A model generated the notes under the pieces. The model ran no database searches, was not told where the DNA came from, and was given only the letters and a program-made list of their open reading frames with translations. Position numbers and translations under genes: made by a program. A stretch of DNA of 64,000 nt from Planktomarina sp. (lineage in GTDB: Bacteria; Pseudomonadota; Alphaproteobacteria; Rhodobacterales; Rhodobacteraceae). Below, in pieces: positions 44,476 to 54,051 of the stretch; position 1 is the stretch's first letter, and each line of letters opens with the position of its first letter. Location: the NCBI GenBank assembly GCA_020630015.1, contig JAHDCF010000003.1, positions 54,124-118,123 of the forward strand. Reading direction: 5' to 3'.

Positions 44476-45241
44476 TCTTGAACTTCTAAGTCGCGCCGCG
44501 CGGGATGCCGGTGAAATTGCAAAGTCTTTTTTCAGATCAAACCCTAGAGTCTGGGATAAAACAGACAATGCCGGGCCGGTAACCGAAGCCGATCTTGAAA
44601 TTGATCGAATGCTAAAAGCAACATTGCAATCGGCCCGGCCTGATCACGGCTGGTTATCAGAAGAAACGGATGACGATCCTTCCCGGTTGGTTCATGATGA
44701 TGTTTTCATTGTAGACCCAATTGATGGAACCCGCGCCTTTATTGAAGGGTCATCACATTGGTCACATTCCTTAGCGATCTCAAAGAATGGGAAAGTCACC
44801 CATGCGGCTGTATATTTGCCTGTGAATGATTTGATGTTTACCGCTGAAATTGGAAAAGGCGCACAACTGAATGGTAATGATATTTCTGTTTCACACAGAA
44901 ACGAAGTTGAAGGCGCTTGCATTTTGTCCGCAAAACCCAATTTTGAAACAGCGTGTTGGCCGGGTGGATTCCCAAATATCAAAAGGAACTTCCGATCTTC
45001 CTTGGCCTATCGACTATGCCTTGTGGCAGAAGGTTCATTCGATGGAATGCTAACCTTGCGTGGGACATGGGAATGGGATGTTGCCGCTGGCGCTCTTATC
45101 ACAACTGAAGCGGGGGGGGTGGTCTCTGATCAAAGAGGGCAATTGCCGGTGTTCAATTCCGCAACTGCCAAGCTTGATGGTATGGTGGCAACCACGCCTC
45201 AAATTCATGCTCCCTTGATTTCCGGACTAACCGGAACTTGA
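44462..45241 (+). CDS. cysQ: inositol monophosphatase-family 3'(2'),5'-bisphosphate nucleotidase
   Basis: 259 aa. The metal-binding motif VDPIDGT (84-90) and Glu68 in SEETD are present, with the second motif WEWDVAAGALITTEAGG. It probably removes the 3' phosphate from PAP after sulfate activation; inositol-phosphatase activity is an alternative. The start is a TTG at 44462, supported by AGAGGGG eight bases ahead and the lack of any ATG before residue 50. It overlaps pmbA by 14 bases, so it is translationally coupled. Confidence 0.87.
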   Translation: MPANDLELLSRAARDAGEIAKSFFRSNPRVWDKTDNAGPVTEADLEIDRMLKATLQSARPDHGWLSEETDDDPSRLVHDDVFIVDPIDGTRAFIEGSSHWSHSLAISKNGKVTHAAVYLPVNDLMFTAEIGKGAQLNGNDISVSHRNEVEGACILSAKPNFETACWPGGFPNIKRNFRSSLAYRLCLVAEGSFDGMLTLRGTWEWDVAAGALITTEAGGVVSDQRGQLPVFNSATAKLDGMVATTPQIHAPLISGLTGT

Positions 45242-45298
45242 CGCGTTCGTTCAATCACAGGTAACCGTTTTATTAATATCCTGGATGGAGATATCGAT

Positions 45299-45544
45299 AT
45301 GACACAACGCCTACACCTCGTTTTTGGGGGCGAACTTGAAGACCCATCGACAACGGTTTTTCGCGATGTAAGCGATCTGCATGTGGTCGGGATTTTTCCT
45401 GACTATGAAACAGCATACAATGCCTGGAAAGCAGAAGCTCAGAGAACCGTGGACAATGCGCATATGAGATATTTCATCGCACATTTACATCGATTGCGAG
45501 ACGAGCAAACCCCGGCCGGCCCAACAGAAGAACTGGGTAAGTAA
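45299..45544 (+). CDS. DUF4170-domain protein
   Basis: 81 aa. The whole length matches the small alphaproteobacterial family: LVFGGELEDPSTTVFRDVSDLHVVGIFPDYETAYNAWKAEAQRTVDNAHMRYFIAHLHRL. Function is unknown; it is soluble and cytoplasmic. It lies 8 bases before the Kdo-transferase-like gene, with a GGAG site before its own ATG. The family commonly sits in LPS gene runs like this one. Confidence 0.88.
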   Translation: MTQRLHLVFGGELEDPSTTVFRDVSDLHVVGIFPDYETAYNAWKAEAQRTVDNAHMRYFIAHLHRLRDEQTPAGPTEELGK

Positions 45545-45552
45545 AAACTCAA

Positions 45553-46662
45553 ATGTCGTTTGATGGTGGATCTTCACCGCCGATTATTTGGGCGCACGTA
45601 GCCGATCAATCCGATCTTGACGGTGTCGTCGAAGTCATCGATCGATTGCGGCTGGAAGGATATGATTGCGATTTGCATTTGACGGGACCCAACTCATTAA
45701 ATGCAGGTCAACGAAAAATACACGAGCTCTCAAAAACAGACCCTCGTCATTTAAAACCAAGCGTCACGATTTGGTTGGATAACAAGCTGTCCACTCGCGT
45801 GTTGGCCCAAATCAATCGTGAATCCATTCCCATTGTTTTGGCCAACCTGAACACGCAATCAATTCGGTCCATGCCTGATGTTTGGAACAACAAATTGGCA
45901 AGATCTTCACTAAAACCTGTTCGCTTTGCTTTGGTACAATCGCAGGCTGATAAAGATTATCTTATTGAACTTGGATTCAACCCTAAAACAATACAGGTCA
46001 CGGGCGTATTGCAAGGATGTGGATTGCCACCATCATATGATGCAACAGAAAGACAAGAAATTTCGAAAGCATTAATTGGTTGCCCAATTTGGTTTGCTCG
46101 AGGTGTCCCAAATTCTGAGATCGACATTGTGCTGGACGCTTTTGAAGAAGCGCGGAAATCTGTTCGAAAGCTCACACTGTTGCTTGACCCATGGGATGAA
46201 AATGAAGCGAGCAATTTGGCAAACATCGCCAAAGAGCGGGGTCTCATTGTTCATGAACGTTCTGTCGAAGGTGTACCTGATGTATCAACCCAAGTGTTCG
46301 TGACGGATGGTGCATTTGAACGCGGGCTTTGGTATTCGCTTGCTATGGCAACATATTTGGGCGGCACCATCAATGGCGAAAACTGTGCAAACCCTTTGGT
46401 AAGCGTGGCTGTTGGAACCGCACTCATCGTTGGTCCTAATCCCCCTAACCATATTGCGGCATTCAATCGTGTCGCATCTTCAAAGGCCCTTTGCCAAATT
46501 GAATCCTCCAACGAACTTTCGCTTGCGGTTACAAATTGTATCAAGCCTGAATCCGCCGCCGAATTCGCCCATGCTGGCTGGAAAATGGTTGCAAATGCGG
46601 CGGAAGGAATTGACCGGACAATAGATCTGATTGTCGAAATTCTTGAAGACGATGTCACATGA
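45553..46662 (+). CDS. waaA: 3-deoxy-D-manno-octulosonic acid transferase-like glycosyltransferase
   Basis: 369 aa. It shows a GT-B fold of the KdtA/WaaA type with PIIWAHVADQSDLDGVVEVIDRL at the N-terminus, ALVQSQADKDYLIELGF in the middle and a C-terminal LGGTINGENCANPLVSVAVGTALIVGPNPPNHIAAF, corresponding to the GG..G.N..EP nucleotide-sugar loop. It would add Kdo to lipid A at the inner membrane. It is more diverged than housekeeping WaaA and shorter, so it may be a second, variant copy. It overlaps lpxK by 4 bases, which supports the lipid A role. Confidence 0.78.
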   Translation: MSFDGGSSPPIIWAHVADQSDLDGVVEVIDRLRLEGYDCDLHLTGPNSLNAGQRKIHELSKTDPRHLKPSVTIWLDNKLSTRVLAQINRESIPIVLANLNTQSIRSMPDVWNNKLARSSLKPVRFALVQSQADKDYLIELGFNPKTIQVTGVLQGCGLPPSYDATERQEISKALIGCPIWFARGVPNSEIDIVLDAFEEARKSVRKLTLLLDPWDENEASNLANIAKERGLIVHERSVEGVPDVSTQVFVTDGAFERGLWYSLAMATYLGGTINGENCANPLVSVAVGTALIVGPNPPNHIAAFNRVASSKALCQIESSNELSLAVTNCIKPESAAEFAHAGWKMVANAAEGIDRTIDLIVEILEDDVT

Positions 46663-47645
46663 TGAAAGCGCCGTCATTTTGGTATCACAAGCGTGGCGTT
46701 TTGAGCCTTTTGTTAAGTCCGTTAGGTTGGGTCTATGGACAAGCAACCAAACAACGCCTGAAAAGCGAGGGGGCCGGGTTTAGATCCACCGTCCCTGTGA
46801 TTTGTGTTGGCAACATCAACGCTGGCGGAACTGGAAAAACACCCACATGCATCGCTTTGGTTGAACGTCTTCGATCATTGGATTGTTCACCTGTCATAGT
46901 ATCACGCGGATATGGCGGGAATTTTGAAGGTCCGATTCTTGTTGATCCAACACATCATACCGCAAAGGATGTCGGGGACGAGCCACTACTGCTAAGCGCT
47001 TTTTGCAAAGTGGTTGTGGCAAAGGACCGGGCTTTGGGGGCTGAGCAGGCACAAAAGCTGGGTGATGTGATCATTCTGGATGATGGCTTTCAAAACCCCA
47101 GTGTTAAGAAAGATCTTTCAATCATCGTTGTTGATGCTTTTCGTGGATTTGGCAACGGTCTCTGCATACCGGCGGGCCCTTTGCGAGAGCCAGTGCAAAC
47201 AGGTTTGTCCCGTGCAGACCTCGTAATTTCCATCGGTACGGCAGAGCCCCAAGAAAAACTCATTCATGATTGGCCCATTCTTAAATCGATATCACTACAA
47301 CCGGCTCTGTTAACGCCATTACAAACGGGGATGGTTTGGGAAGATTTGCCCGTTTTGGCATTTGCGGGAATCGGACATCCAGAAAAGTTCTTCCACACAT
47401 TAAAACAAATGGGTGCTAATCTCATCGGCACGGAAAGTTTGGCCGATCACCAAGACCTGACACCAGCTTTGGTACGCAGGCTTTTGGAAAAGGCACAAAC
47501 CTTAGGCGCACAACTTGTGACCACAGAAAAAGACGCGGTTCGTTTGCCCGCGTCTTTTAAGCCAAATGTCCTTGCGGTTCCCGTCCGTCTTCAAGTTGAA
47601 GATTGGTCGGTCATAGATGCAAAGTTACAATCACTGAGCATCTAG
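46659..47645 (+). CDS. lpxK: tetraacyldisaccharide 4'-kinase
   Basis: 328 aa. LpxK phosphorylates the 4' position of the lipid A disaccharide at the inner membrane. The P-loop GNINAGGTGKTPT (51-63), SRGYGG, the VGDEPLLLS and ILDDGFQNPSVKKDLSIIVVDA signatures are intact, with a short N-terminal membrane-facing helix (VLSLLLSPLGWVYG). ATGA overlaps the preceding gene. It ends in a 15-base convergent overlap with the dsbA-like gene. Confidence 0.95.
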   Translation: MMKAPSFWYHKRGVLSLLLSPLGWVYGQATKQRLKSEGAGFRSTVPVICVGNINAGGTGKTPTCIALVERLRSLDCSPVIVSRGYGGNFEGPILVDPTHHTAKDVGDEPLLLSAFCKVVVAKDRALGAEQAQKLGDVIILDDGFQNPSVKKDLSIIVVDAFRGFGNGLCIPAGPLREPVQTGLSRADLVISIGTAEPQEKLIHDWPILKSISLQPALLTPLQTGMVWEDLPVLAFAGIGHPEKFFHTLKQMGANLIGTESLADHQDLTPALVRRLLEKAQTLGAQLVTTEKDAVRLPASFKPNVLAVPVRLQVEDWSVIDAKLQSLSI

Positions 47646-48308
47646 AATAGTTTGAAAATCTTCATAGGACATATTGCTGTGGAGTTTCCCATTAATAAGG
47701 AATGATGGTGTGGAACGAATGCCATCCTTTTCAGCATTTTCTTCGAACCACGCCACCAAGGTTTGGGCCTTTTGCCCATCAGAGAAACACCCATCTAATT
47801 CTTCTTGGCTGAGGCCCGCAGTCAAACCGATGCGTCTCAGGTTATTGGCAATTTCAGCAGGGCTTCCGTCCGTCCATTCAGACTGGCCAGAGTACAACAT
47901 ATCATTGATGCCAAAGAATTTTGATCCATCCCCGCACCGTGCGATGATAGAAGCCCACAACCCATATCGATCGAAATAAACTTCGCGATAAATGAACTTA
48001 ACTTTTCCAGTATCAACGTAATCCTTGATCAAATTTTTATAAGCACCTTCGTGAAATGAACGGCAATGTGGGCAAGTGTAACTTGCGTATTCCACCACCG
48101 TGATTGGTGCATCATCGTTGCCAAGCGACATTTCTTTAATTGTCGATGTATCCACATCGGCACTCTGGGCATTTGCAGCACCAAATGTCGGGCCAACATC
48201 ACCCTGTTCAACCGAAGTGCCGAACATCCCATCAAAGGTACCAGTGACAAACCCACCCACACCCAAAGCGGCCGCAAAAACGACACCTAGAAAAAGTTTA
48301 TTGTTCAT
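47631..48308 (-). CDS. DsbA-family thiol oxidoreductase, exported
   Basis: 225 aa. It has an N-terminal hydrophobic signal or anchor (residues 5-23), then a thioredoxin fold with an inserted helical domain; the active site is Cys79-Pro-His-Cys82 (YTCPHCRSF). The cis-Pro region is STPSFLINGK. It would form or isomerise disulfides in periplasmic proteins. Its start overlaps the stop of the DUF721 gene (ATGA, 48305-48308). Confidence 0.9.
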   Translation of the reverse strand: MNNKLFLGVVFAAALGVGGFVTGTFDGMFGTSVEQGDVGPTFGAANAQSADVDTSTIKEMSLGNDDAPITVVEYASYTCPHCRSFHEGAYKNLIKDYVDTGKVKFIYREVYFDRYGLWASIIARCGDGSKFFGINDMLYSGQSEWTDGSPAEIANNLRRIGLTAGLSQEELDGCFSDGQKAQTLVAWFEENAEKDGIRSTPSFLINGKLHSNMSYEDFQTILDAQ

Positions 48309-48823
48309 AATTTTTCTTTCTTTCCATGAAGAACATTTTCACCGAACGCCGCCAAAGCGGCACGTAAGTCAGGATCGCTGATTACCGAAACCGCATTATT
48401 TGCTTGGCTGGCATATTCTGGGTTTCGTTTCGCCACCGATTGCTTTGGCGCATGTTGGAAAATGGCCTGACCTTCTCGAAACCCGGTTGGCGCAGTTTGC
48501 GTAAGCTTCACGCGCGCGATCGCCTTGTACCCATAGCAAGCATTTACCTTTTCCAATATCGCAGGCAATTGCATTTCAACAATTTGGGCTTGGGCACCTT
48601 TGACCAGCAATATCAAAGTGGCACCGAACCCCCCCTTTGCATAACTGACTTTTACGGGCGAAGACATGGATGCAACGTCAGCACCAACGATGTCTGACCA
48701 ATGTGTTAACAAACGTGTCACCGCAAAACCGCGCGATTCACCAGCTGCGCGCAAACGCCCCTCGACAAGGGAACCTGCACGGTGAAACCCCTTCTTTCGT
48801 TTGTATGCTTGGCGAAGCGACAT
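48305..48823 (-). CDS. DUF721 (DciA-like) protein
   Basis: 172 aa from the ATG at 48823, which has an AAAGG site; a GTG at 48847 gives a longer form with a weaker site. The core VTRLLTHWSDIVGADVASMSSPVKVSYAKGGFGATLILLVKGAQAQIVEMQLPAILEKVNACYGYKAIARVKL is DUF721, related to DciA, which helps load the replicative helicase in bacteria lacking DnaC. Role here is inferred from the family. It lies divergent to mutY, a frequent alphaproteobacterial arrangement. Confidence 0.85.
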   Translation of the reverse strand: MSLRQAYKRKKGFHRAGSLVEGRLRAAGESRGFAVTRLLTHWSDIVGADVASMSSPVKVSYAKGGFGATLILLVKGAQAQIVEMQLPAILEKVNACYGYKAIARVKLTQTAPTGFREGQAIFQHAPKQSVAKRNPEYASQANNAVSVISDPDLRAALAAFGENVLHGKKEKL

Positions 48824-48902
48824 TTGTGACCTTTGATCCTTTAACACTATATTAGCTTGGTCTAACGCCTAAGCCATATGAAAATACCGTGATCAACAAC
48901 CG

Positions 48903-49976
48903 ATGACAAATTTAAGCGATGAAATCCTTCACTGGTATGATTTGAATGCCAGAGTCATGCCTTGGCGTGTTTCACCTGAGAGCAAGAAACAAGGGCACCG
49001 GCCAGATCCGTATCATGTTTGGTTGTCTGAAGTCATGCTTCAACAAACAACTGTGGCCGCTGTTGCATCCTATTTCATAAAGTTCATTAAGACTTGGCCC
49101 ACCATATTTGACCTTGCCAATGCCAGAGACGATGATGTGATGGCGGCTTGGGCTGGCCTTGGATATTACGCCCGTGCGAGAAACCTTCTTAAATGCGCAA
49201 GGATGGTTGTTTCTAGCCATGATGGGGTTTTCCCCTCAACCCAAGAAGCCCTGCAGAAGTTGCCAGGTATTGGCCCATATACCAGTGCGGCGATTGCATC
49301 CATCGCCTTTGATCAGGCAGCAACGGTGGTGGATGGAAATGTTGAAAGAGTGATGTCACGGCTAAATTTGGTTACAACCCCATTGCCAACGGCCAAGCCA
49401 CAACTTGTCGAGGCGGCTTCTAAACTCACGCCCAAATTACGGCCTGGGGATTATGCACAAGCCGTGATGGACTTAGGCGCAACAATATGTACCCCCAAAA
49501 AACCTGCCTGCGGTATTTGCCCATGGCGAACACCTTGCAAAGGACGAAAAGAAGGAATTGCTGAAAAGCTTCCGATGAAATTGCCCAAAGCCCCCAAGCC
49601 CATTCGCCACGGCGCAGCTTATGTGGCATACAGTTCCGCTGGCCAACTACTATTGGAAACCCGCCCAAATAAAGGATTATTGGGAGGAATGCTTGCTTGG
49701 CCCACCACGGAATGGGTGGAAGGCAACCCGTCGGACGCCCCCCCCGTTTTAGCAAATTGGGTCTTATTGGACGAACAGGTGAGGCATACATTCACCCATT
49801 TCCATCTTATTTTAAGCGTCTTGGTTGGAACAGATGTTACAAACCAACCCACACGAGGCCAATTCGTTTCAATATCAGATTTTGAGCCAAATGATTTGCC
49901 CACCGTAATGCGAAAAGTTTGGAAACTGGCCCAAACACGCGACGATTCGTCAGGCTTGGCCCCAACGAAAATCTGA
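48903..49976 (+). CDS. mutY: A/G-specific adenine glycosylase
   Basis: 357 aa. It removes adenine mispaired with 8-oxoguanine. It has HhH-GPD catalytic motifs (WLSEVMLQQTTVAAV; LPGIGPYTSAAIASIAFDQ; DGNVERVMSRL) and the 4Fe-4S cluster Cys in CTPKKPACGICPWRTPC with spacing 6-2-5. A C-terminal NUDIX-like domain (from about 235, with LETRPNKGLLGGMLAWPTTEW and HTFTHFHL) recognises the 8-oxoG strand. It is complete. Confidence 0.95.
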   Translation: MTNLSDEILHWYDLNARVMPWRVSPESKKQGHRPDPYHVWLSEVMLQQTTVAAVASYFIKFIKTWPTIFDLANARDDDVMAAWAGLGYYARARNLLKCARMVVSSHDGVFPSTQEALQKLPGIGPYTSAAIASIAFDQAATVVDGNVERVMSRLNLVTTPLPTAKPQLVEAASKLTPKLRPGDYAQAVMDLGATICTPKKPACGICPWRTPCKGRKEGIAEKLPMKLPKAPKPIRHGAAYVAYSSAGQLLLETRPNKGLLGGMLAWPTTEWVEGNPSDAPPVLANWVLLDEQVRHTFTHFHLILSVLVGTDVTNQPTRGQFVSISDFEPNDLPTVMRKVWKLAQTRDDSSGLAPTKI

Positions 49977-50013
49977 AATATTCTGCAAAGGTAAGTATGT
50001 GAAAAGGTGCCCA

Positions 50014-51159
50014 ATGACCCCTTCAAACGGCTTCAAAGTTTTTAGATCTGAGTTCAGATACGCCTTACCATTTTGGCTTTCTCTATGTTTGATCCCCATC
50101 GCTTGGGTAAGCGCAGTTTTAGGTGGCTGGTGGGTGCTTCTTCTGCCCGTGTGCACTTGGTATCTTTTTTCGATTATTGATGGTTTCGCTGGTTTGAACG
50201 AAGCCAACGAAGATCCCGAAACAGAGGATTCGCAGCTGTTTTGGTATCGCATGATCACGCTGATTTGGGCACCACTTCAATTTGTTACAATTTTTGGAAT
50301 TATGGCCTATGCAATTCAAGCTGACCATTTGGGCGGGTGGGAACTTGTTGGCCTTTTCATAGGGATCGGAGTGATAAGCGGAACAATCGGCATTAATTAC
50401 AGCCATGAGTTGATGCATCAAAAACCCAAGTTTGAACGAGCCATGGCTGATTGTTTGCTGGCGATGACCCTTTATTCACACTTTCGCTCTGAACATCTTT
50501 TGGTACATCACAAATACGTTGGCACACCAAAGGACCCGGTCACCGCAAAATTCAATGAAGGGTTTTACCGGTTTTTTCCGCGGGTTCTTCGCGAAAGCTT
50601 TTGGTCCGCAATCAAAGCAGAAAAACAAATGCTGGCCAGAAAAAATAAGGGGTTTTGGACGCTATCTAATCCGTTCATGCTGTATTGGGCCCTTCAGATT
50701 ACTTTCCTCGCATTGGCTATATTTATCGGTGGTTGGTTAGGTCTTGCCCTGTTCCTATGGCAGGCTTTCTGGGCGATCTTTCAATTAGAACTTGTTAACT
50801 ATGTCGAACATTACGGTCTTACCCGGAAACATTTAGGCGACGGAAAGTATGAACATGTGAAACCGCACCATTCATGGAACGCGGCGCACAAGGCATCAAA
50901 CTGGCTGTTGATCAATTTGCAAAGGCATTCTGATCATCATTACAAGCCCAATCGAAGGTTCCCCCTTTTACAAACATATGATGACGCGGAAGCACCGCAA
51001 TTGCCTTTTGGTTATCCCATCATGACACTCGTTGCCTTGTCCCCCACCTTATGGCGGCGCGTCATGAACCCTCGAGTTCGTAGATGGCGTTCTATGTACT
51101 ATCCGGAAATCTCTGACTGGCTACCTTACAATAAAGGCCGAAATCCTTTGCCCAGATAA
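50014..51159 (+). CDS. alkB: alkane 1-monooxygenase (AlkB-type di-iron membrane hydroxylase)
   Basis: 381 aa from the ATG at 50014 (AAGG site); a GTG five codons earlier is less likely. It has several membrane segments and the His boxes of the family: NYSHELMHQ, SEHLLVHHKYVGTPKDP, the NYVEHYG signature, and LQRHSDHHYKPNRRFPLLQ. It hydroxylates the terminal carbon of alkanes, or possibly related lipids, at the inner membrane. No rubredoxin or rubredoxin reductase gene is nearby, so electron donors must be encoded elsewhere. It starts 37 bases after mutY. Confidence 0.9.
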   Translation: MTPSNGFKVFRSEFRYALPFWLSLCLIPIAWVSAVLGGWWVLLLPVCTWYLFSIIDGFAGLNEANEDPETEDSQLFWYRMITLIWAPLQFVTIFGIMAYAIQADHLGGWELVGLFIGIGVISGTIGINYSHELMHQKPKFERAMADCLLAMTLYSHFRSEHLLVHHKYVGTPKDPVTAKFNEGFYRFFPRVLRESFWSAIKAEKQMLARKNKGFWTLSNPFMLYWALQITFLALAIFIGGWLGLALFLWQAFWAIFQLELVNYVEHYGLTRKHLGDGKYEHVKPHHSWNAAHKASNWLLINLQRHSDHHYKPNRRFPLLQTYDDAEAPQLPFGYPIMTLVALSPTLWRRVMNPRVRRWRSMYYPEISDWLPYNKGRNPLPR

Positions 51160-51189
51160 AAAAAGGCCCCGGTTCCAATGGACCGGGGC
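51158..51189 (-). terminator. Rho-independent terminator of ccrM
   Basis: The stem GCCCCGGT/ACCGGGGC (51166-51173 with 51182-51189) has an 8-nt loop. Seven A at 51158-51164 give the T-tract on the minus strand. The A-run overlaps the alkB stop codon. Confidence 0.85.
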
Positions 51190-51200
51190 GAAAGTTATGC

Positions 51201-51223
51201 GCATCACATCAGGCATGTGATGC
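51201..51223. other. second hairpin between ccrM and its terminator
   Basis: A perfect 9-bp inverted repeat (51201-51209 with 51215-51223) has a 5-nt loop. It lies 27 bases after the ccrM stop and 12 bases before the terminator stem. There is no T-tract; it may protect the mRNA 3' end or be a protein site. Confidence 0.45.
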
Positions 51224-51249
51224 ACGGGCGGTAACTGATAAATTTTGAA

Positions 51250-52450
<1,201 letters not shown>

Positions 52451-52452
<2 letters not shown>

Positions 52453-53077
52453 AATGACTTAGTTTTTTTTCTTGATACAATATATTGTGGACGGGCTTAA
52501 ACGAACGTCTATGGTGTGGGGTAACACCCAAATCTTGCAGCGCTTTTCGATGCCGTTCAGTGGGATAGCCCATATTAGTTTCCCATCCATAGCCGGGATA
52601 CTGTTGCGCTAAATCACACATGACTAAATCCCGCCTGATTTTAGCCACGATTGAAGCTGCAGAAATAGATAGTGATTTGGTATCGCCCTTAACAATTGCG
52701 GTGGATGGGATATTTAGACCTTTGGGTAATTTATTCCCATCGATCAAGGCGTGATCCACGGGACCTTTCAATCCAGCAACAGCGCGTACCATTGCCAGAT
52801 GTGAAGCTTGAAGGATGTTGAGATCATCAATCTCTTCAACTGTGGCTTTCCCAACCGACACATTCGCAGTCTCTATCAACGAATGGTACAAGTGTTCCCG
52901 CTTGGTCTGAGTAAGTTGCTTACTGTCATTCAGGCCTTCTGGAATCTCGCTTGGGTTCAAAATTACTGCTGCGGCGTAAACTGGTCCCGCCAAGGGGCCT
53001 CGACCTACTTCATCAACACCACAAATGTTGGTGTATCCTTGTTCAATCAATTCTTTTTCGAATGAAAAATCTGGCAT
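52451..53077 (-). CDS. rnhB: ribonuclease HII
   Basis: 208 aa. It cuts RNA in RNA-DNA hybrids and at single ribonucleotides. The active-site signature GVDEVGRGPLAGP has Asp22 and Glu23; the DHALIDGNKLP Asp and the GDTKSLSISAASIVAKIRRD segment complete the family pattern, as does GYGWETNMGYPTERH. Its order with ccrM downstream is common in alphaproteobacteria. A 12-bp hairpin lies in the 105 bases upstream. Confidence 0.95.
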
Positions 53078-53119
53078 GTGTTCGGGGGTAAGCCCCTTTA
53101 ATCACGCTTGCAAGCAAAT

Positions 53120-53160
53120 GGGGGAAACAGCACCCATGTCCAAAAATCGCTGTTTCCCCC
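53120..53160. other. long perfect inverted repeat between rnhB and a small exported-protein gene
   Basis: A 12-bp arm at 53120-53131 is repeated inverted at 53149-53160 with a 17-nt spacer. There is no convincing T-tract on either side. It lies 22 bases after the stop of the minus-strand gene at 53183, so it is most likely a terminator or mRNA-end structure for that gene. Confidence 0.5.
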
Positions 53161-53182
53161 AACCCAAACTAAGACATTTGTC

Positions 53183-53629
53183 TTAGCTGGAACTCATCCG
53201 AAATCCGTTTCGGCGAAGACAGCGCGCGGAAAAGCCTTTTCGCATTTTCCCATTTTCCCCATGAATTCGGGTGCGACATTCACTTGGGAGTGTTTGAACG
53301 TGTGCATAGTTTTTGTTTAGGCAGCGCAGACCGAAAAACCCAATTTTGCGATCCCAATCCAAAACCCTTTTAAAGCAGTTTGCAGGCAGAACTTTCCGAT
53401 CAAATCGATATGGATTTGGCCTGACCGGATCACGATCCACAGTGACGGTGCGTGTGCGCGCTCGTTCTTTTTTTCGATCATTCCGTTCTTTCAGAATATA
53501 TATTGTTGCAGCTCCAAACAGCAGAGGAAGTAACACATCCCGCGATTTCTGAGTTTCAGCAAACGCCGGTTGTACCAAAGCGGTTGAGATCAATGCCGCA
53601 CAAACAGTGGTGATGATTGTATTTCGCAT
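53183..53629 (-). CDS. small exported basic protein with four Cys, unknown function
   Basis: 148 aa. A clear signal peptide (MRNTIITTVCAALISTALVQPAFA) is followed by a short hydrophobic stretch (VLLPLLFGAATIYIL), a strongly basic linker (KERNDRKKERARTRTVTVDRD) and a C-terminal region with four Cys in two pairs (NCFKRVLDWDRKIGFFGLRCL and ECRTRIHG...ARCL), probably disulfide-bonded in the periplasm. No family is recognised. It is divergent from the 94-aa exported-protein gene, with a nested palindrome between them. Confidence 0.7.
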   Translation of the reverse strand: MRNTIITTVCAALISTALVQPAFAETQKSRDVLLPLLFGAATIYILKERNDRKKERARTRTVTVDRDPVRPNPYRFDRKVLPANCFKRVLDWDRKIGFFGLRCLNKNYAHVQTLPSECRTRIHGENGKMRKGFSARCLRRNGFRMSSS

Positions 53630-53690
53630 AACGTTTCCTTTCTGCGTGAACGCTGATGAAACGAATTTGGGGCATCTGGGAAAAGTCAGG

Positions 53691-53734
53691 CAATAACATC
53701 ACTTTGTAATTTGATTACAGACATCATGTTATTG
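53691..53734. promoter_or_regulatory. nested palindrome in the divergent region of two exported-protein genes
   Basis: The outer arms CAATAACAT (53691-53699) and ATGTTATTG (53726-53734) are perfect. Inside them, almost concentric, is TGTAAT-TTG-ATTACA (53705-53719). The position between two divergent promoters suggests an operator that controls both sides. I match it to no named regulator with confidence. Confidence 0.5.
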
Positions 53735-53766
53735 AATAACGTGAACAAAAGGCCGACATTATCGGC

Positions 53767-54051
53767 ATGAAACACATTGTTCTTTCAACACTCTTATTGA
53801 TCACAAGTGCTGTTACGGCGCAGGCGGATTGCTTTGTGCACTACAAAGCGAAACAAGAAAGCCCGTTAAAGCTACACTATGGAATAAGCCAGATCGGCAA
53901 TGCAGACTGCACAATAGAAGCAGCAAACCGCGTGATTTCTGAACGTTTGGCAGTTCAAGGTTGGTCATTACTAAATATCGTGAAAGTATCGACCCAGAAT
54001 CCCAATTCAGAGGAACAGGCAAACGCAGGTGAATATTTCCTCCGCTTCTGA
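53767..54051 (+). CDS. small exported protein, unknown function
   Basis: 94 aa. A signal peptide (MKHIVLSTLLLITSAVTAQA) leaves a mature protein of about 74 aa with two Cys (DCFVHYKAKQ and NADCTIEAANR), probably disulfide-bonded, and the ending GWSLLNIVKVSTQNP...EYFLRF. No family is recognised. The ribosome site AAAAGG lies 15 bases ahead of the ATG, and those 15 bases form a small hairpin (53752-53766). Its 3' end overlaps the next gene by 23 bases. Confidence 0.7.
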   Translation: MKHIVLSTLLLITSAVTAQADCFVHYKAKQESPLKLHYGISQIGNADCTIEAANRVISERLAVQGWSLLNIVKVSTQNPNSEEQANAGEYFLRF

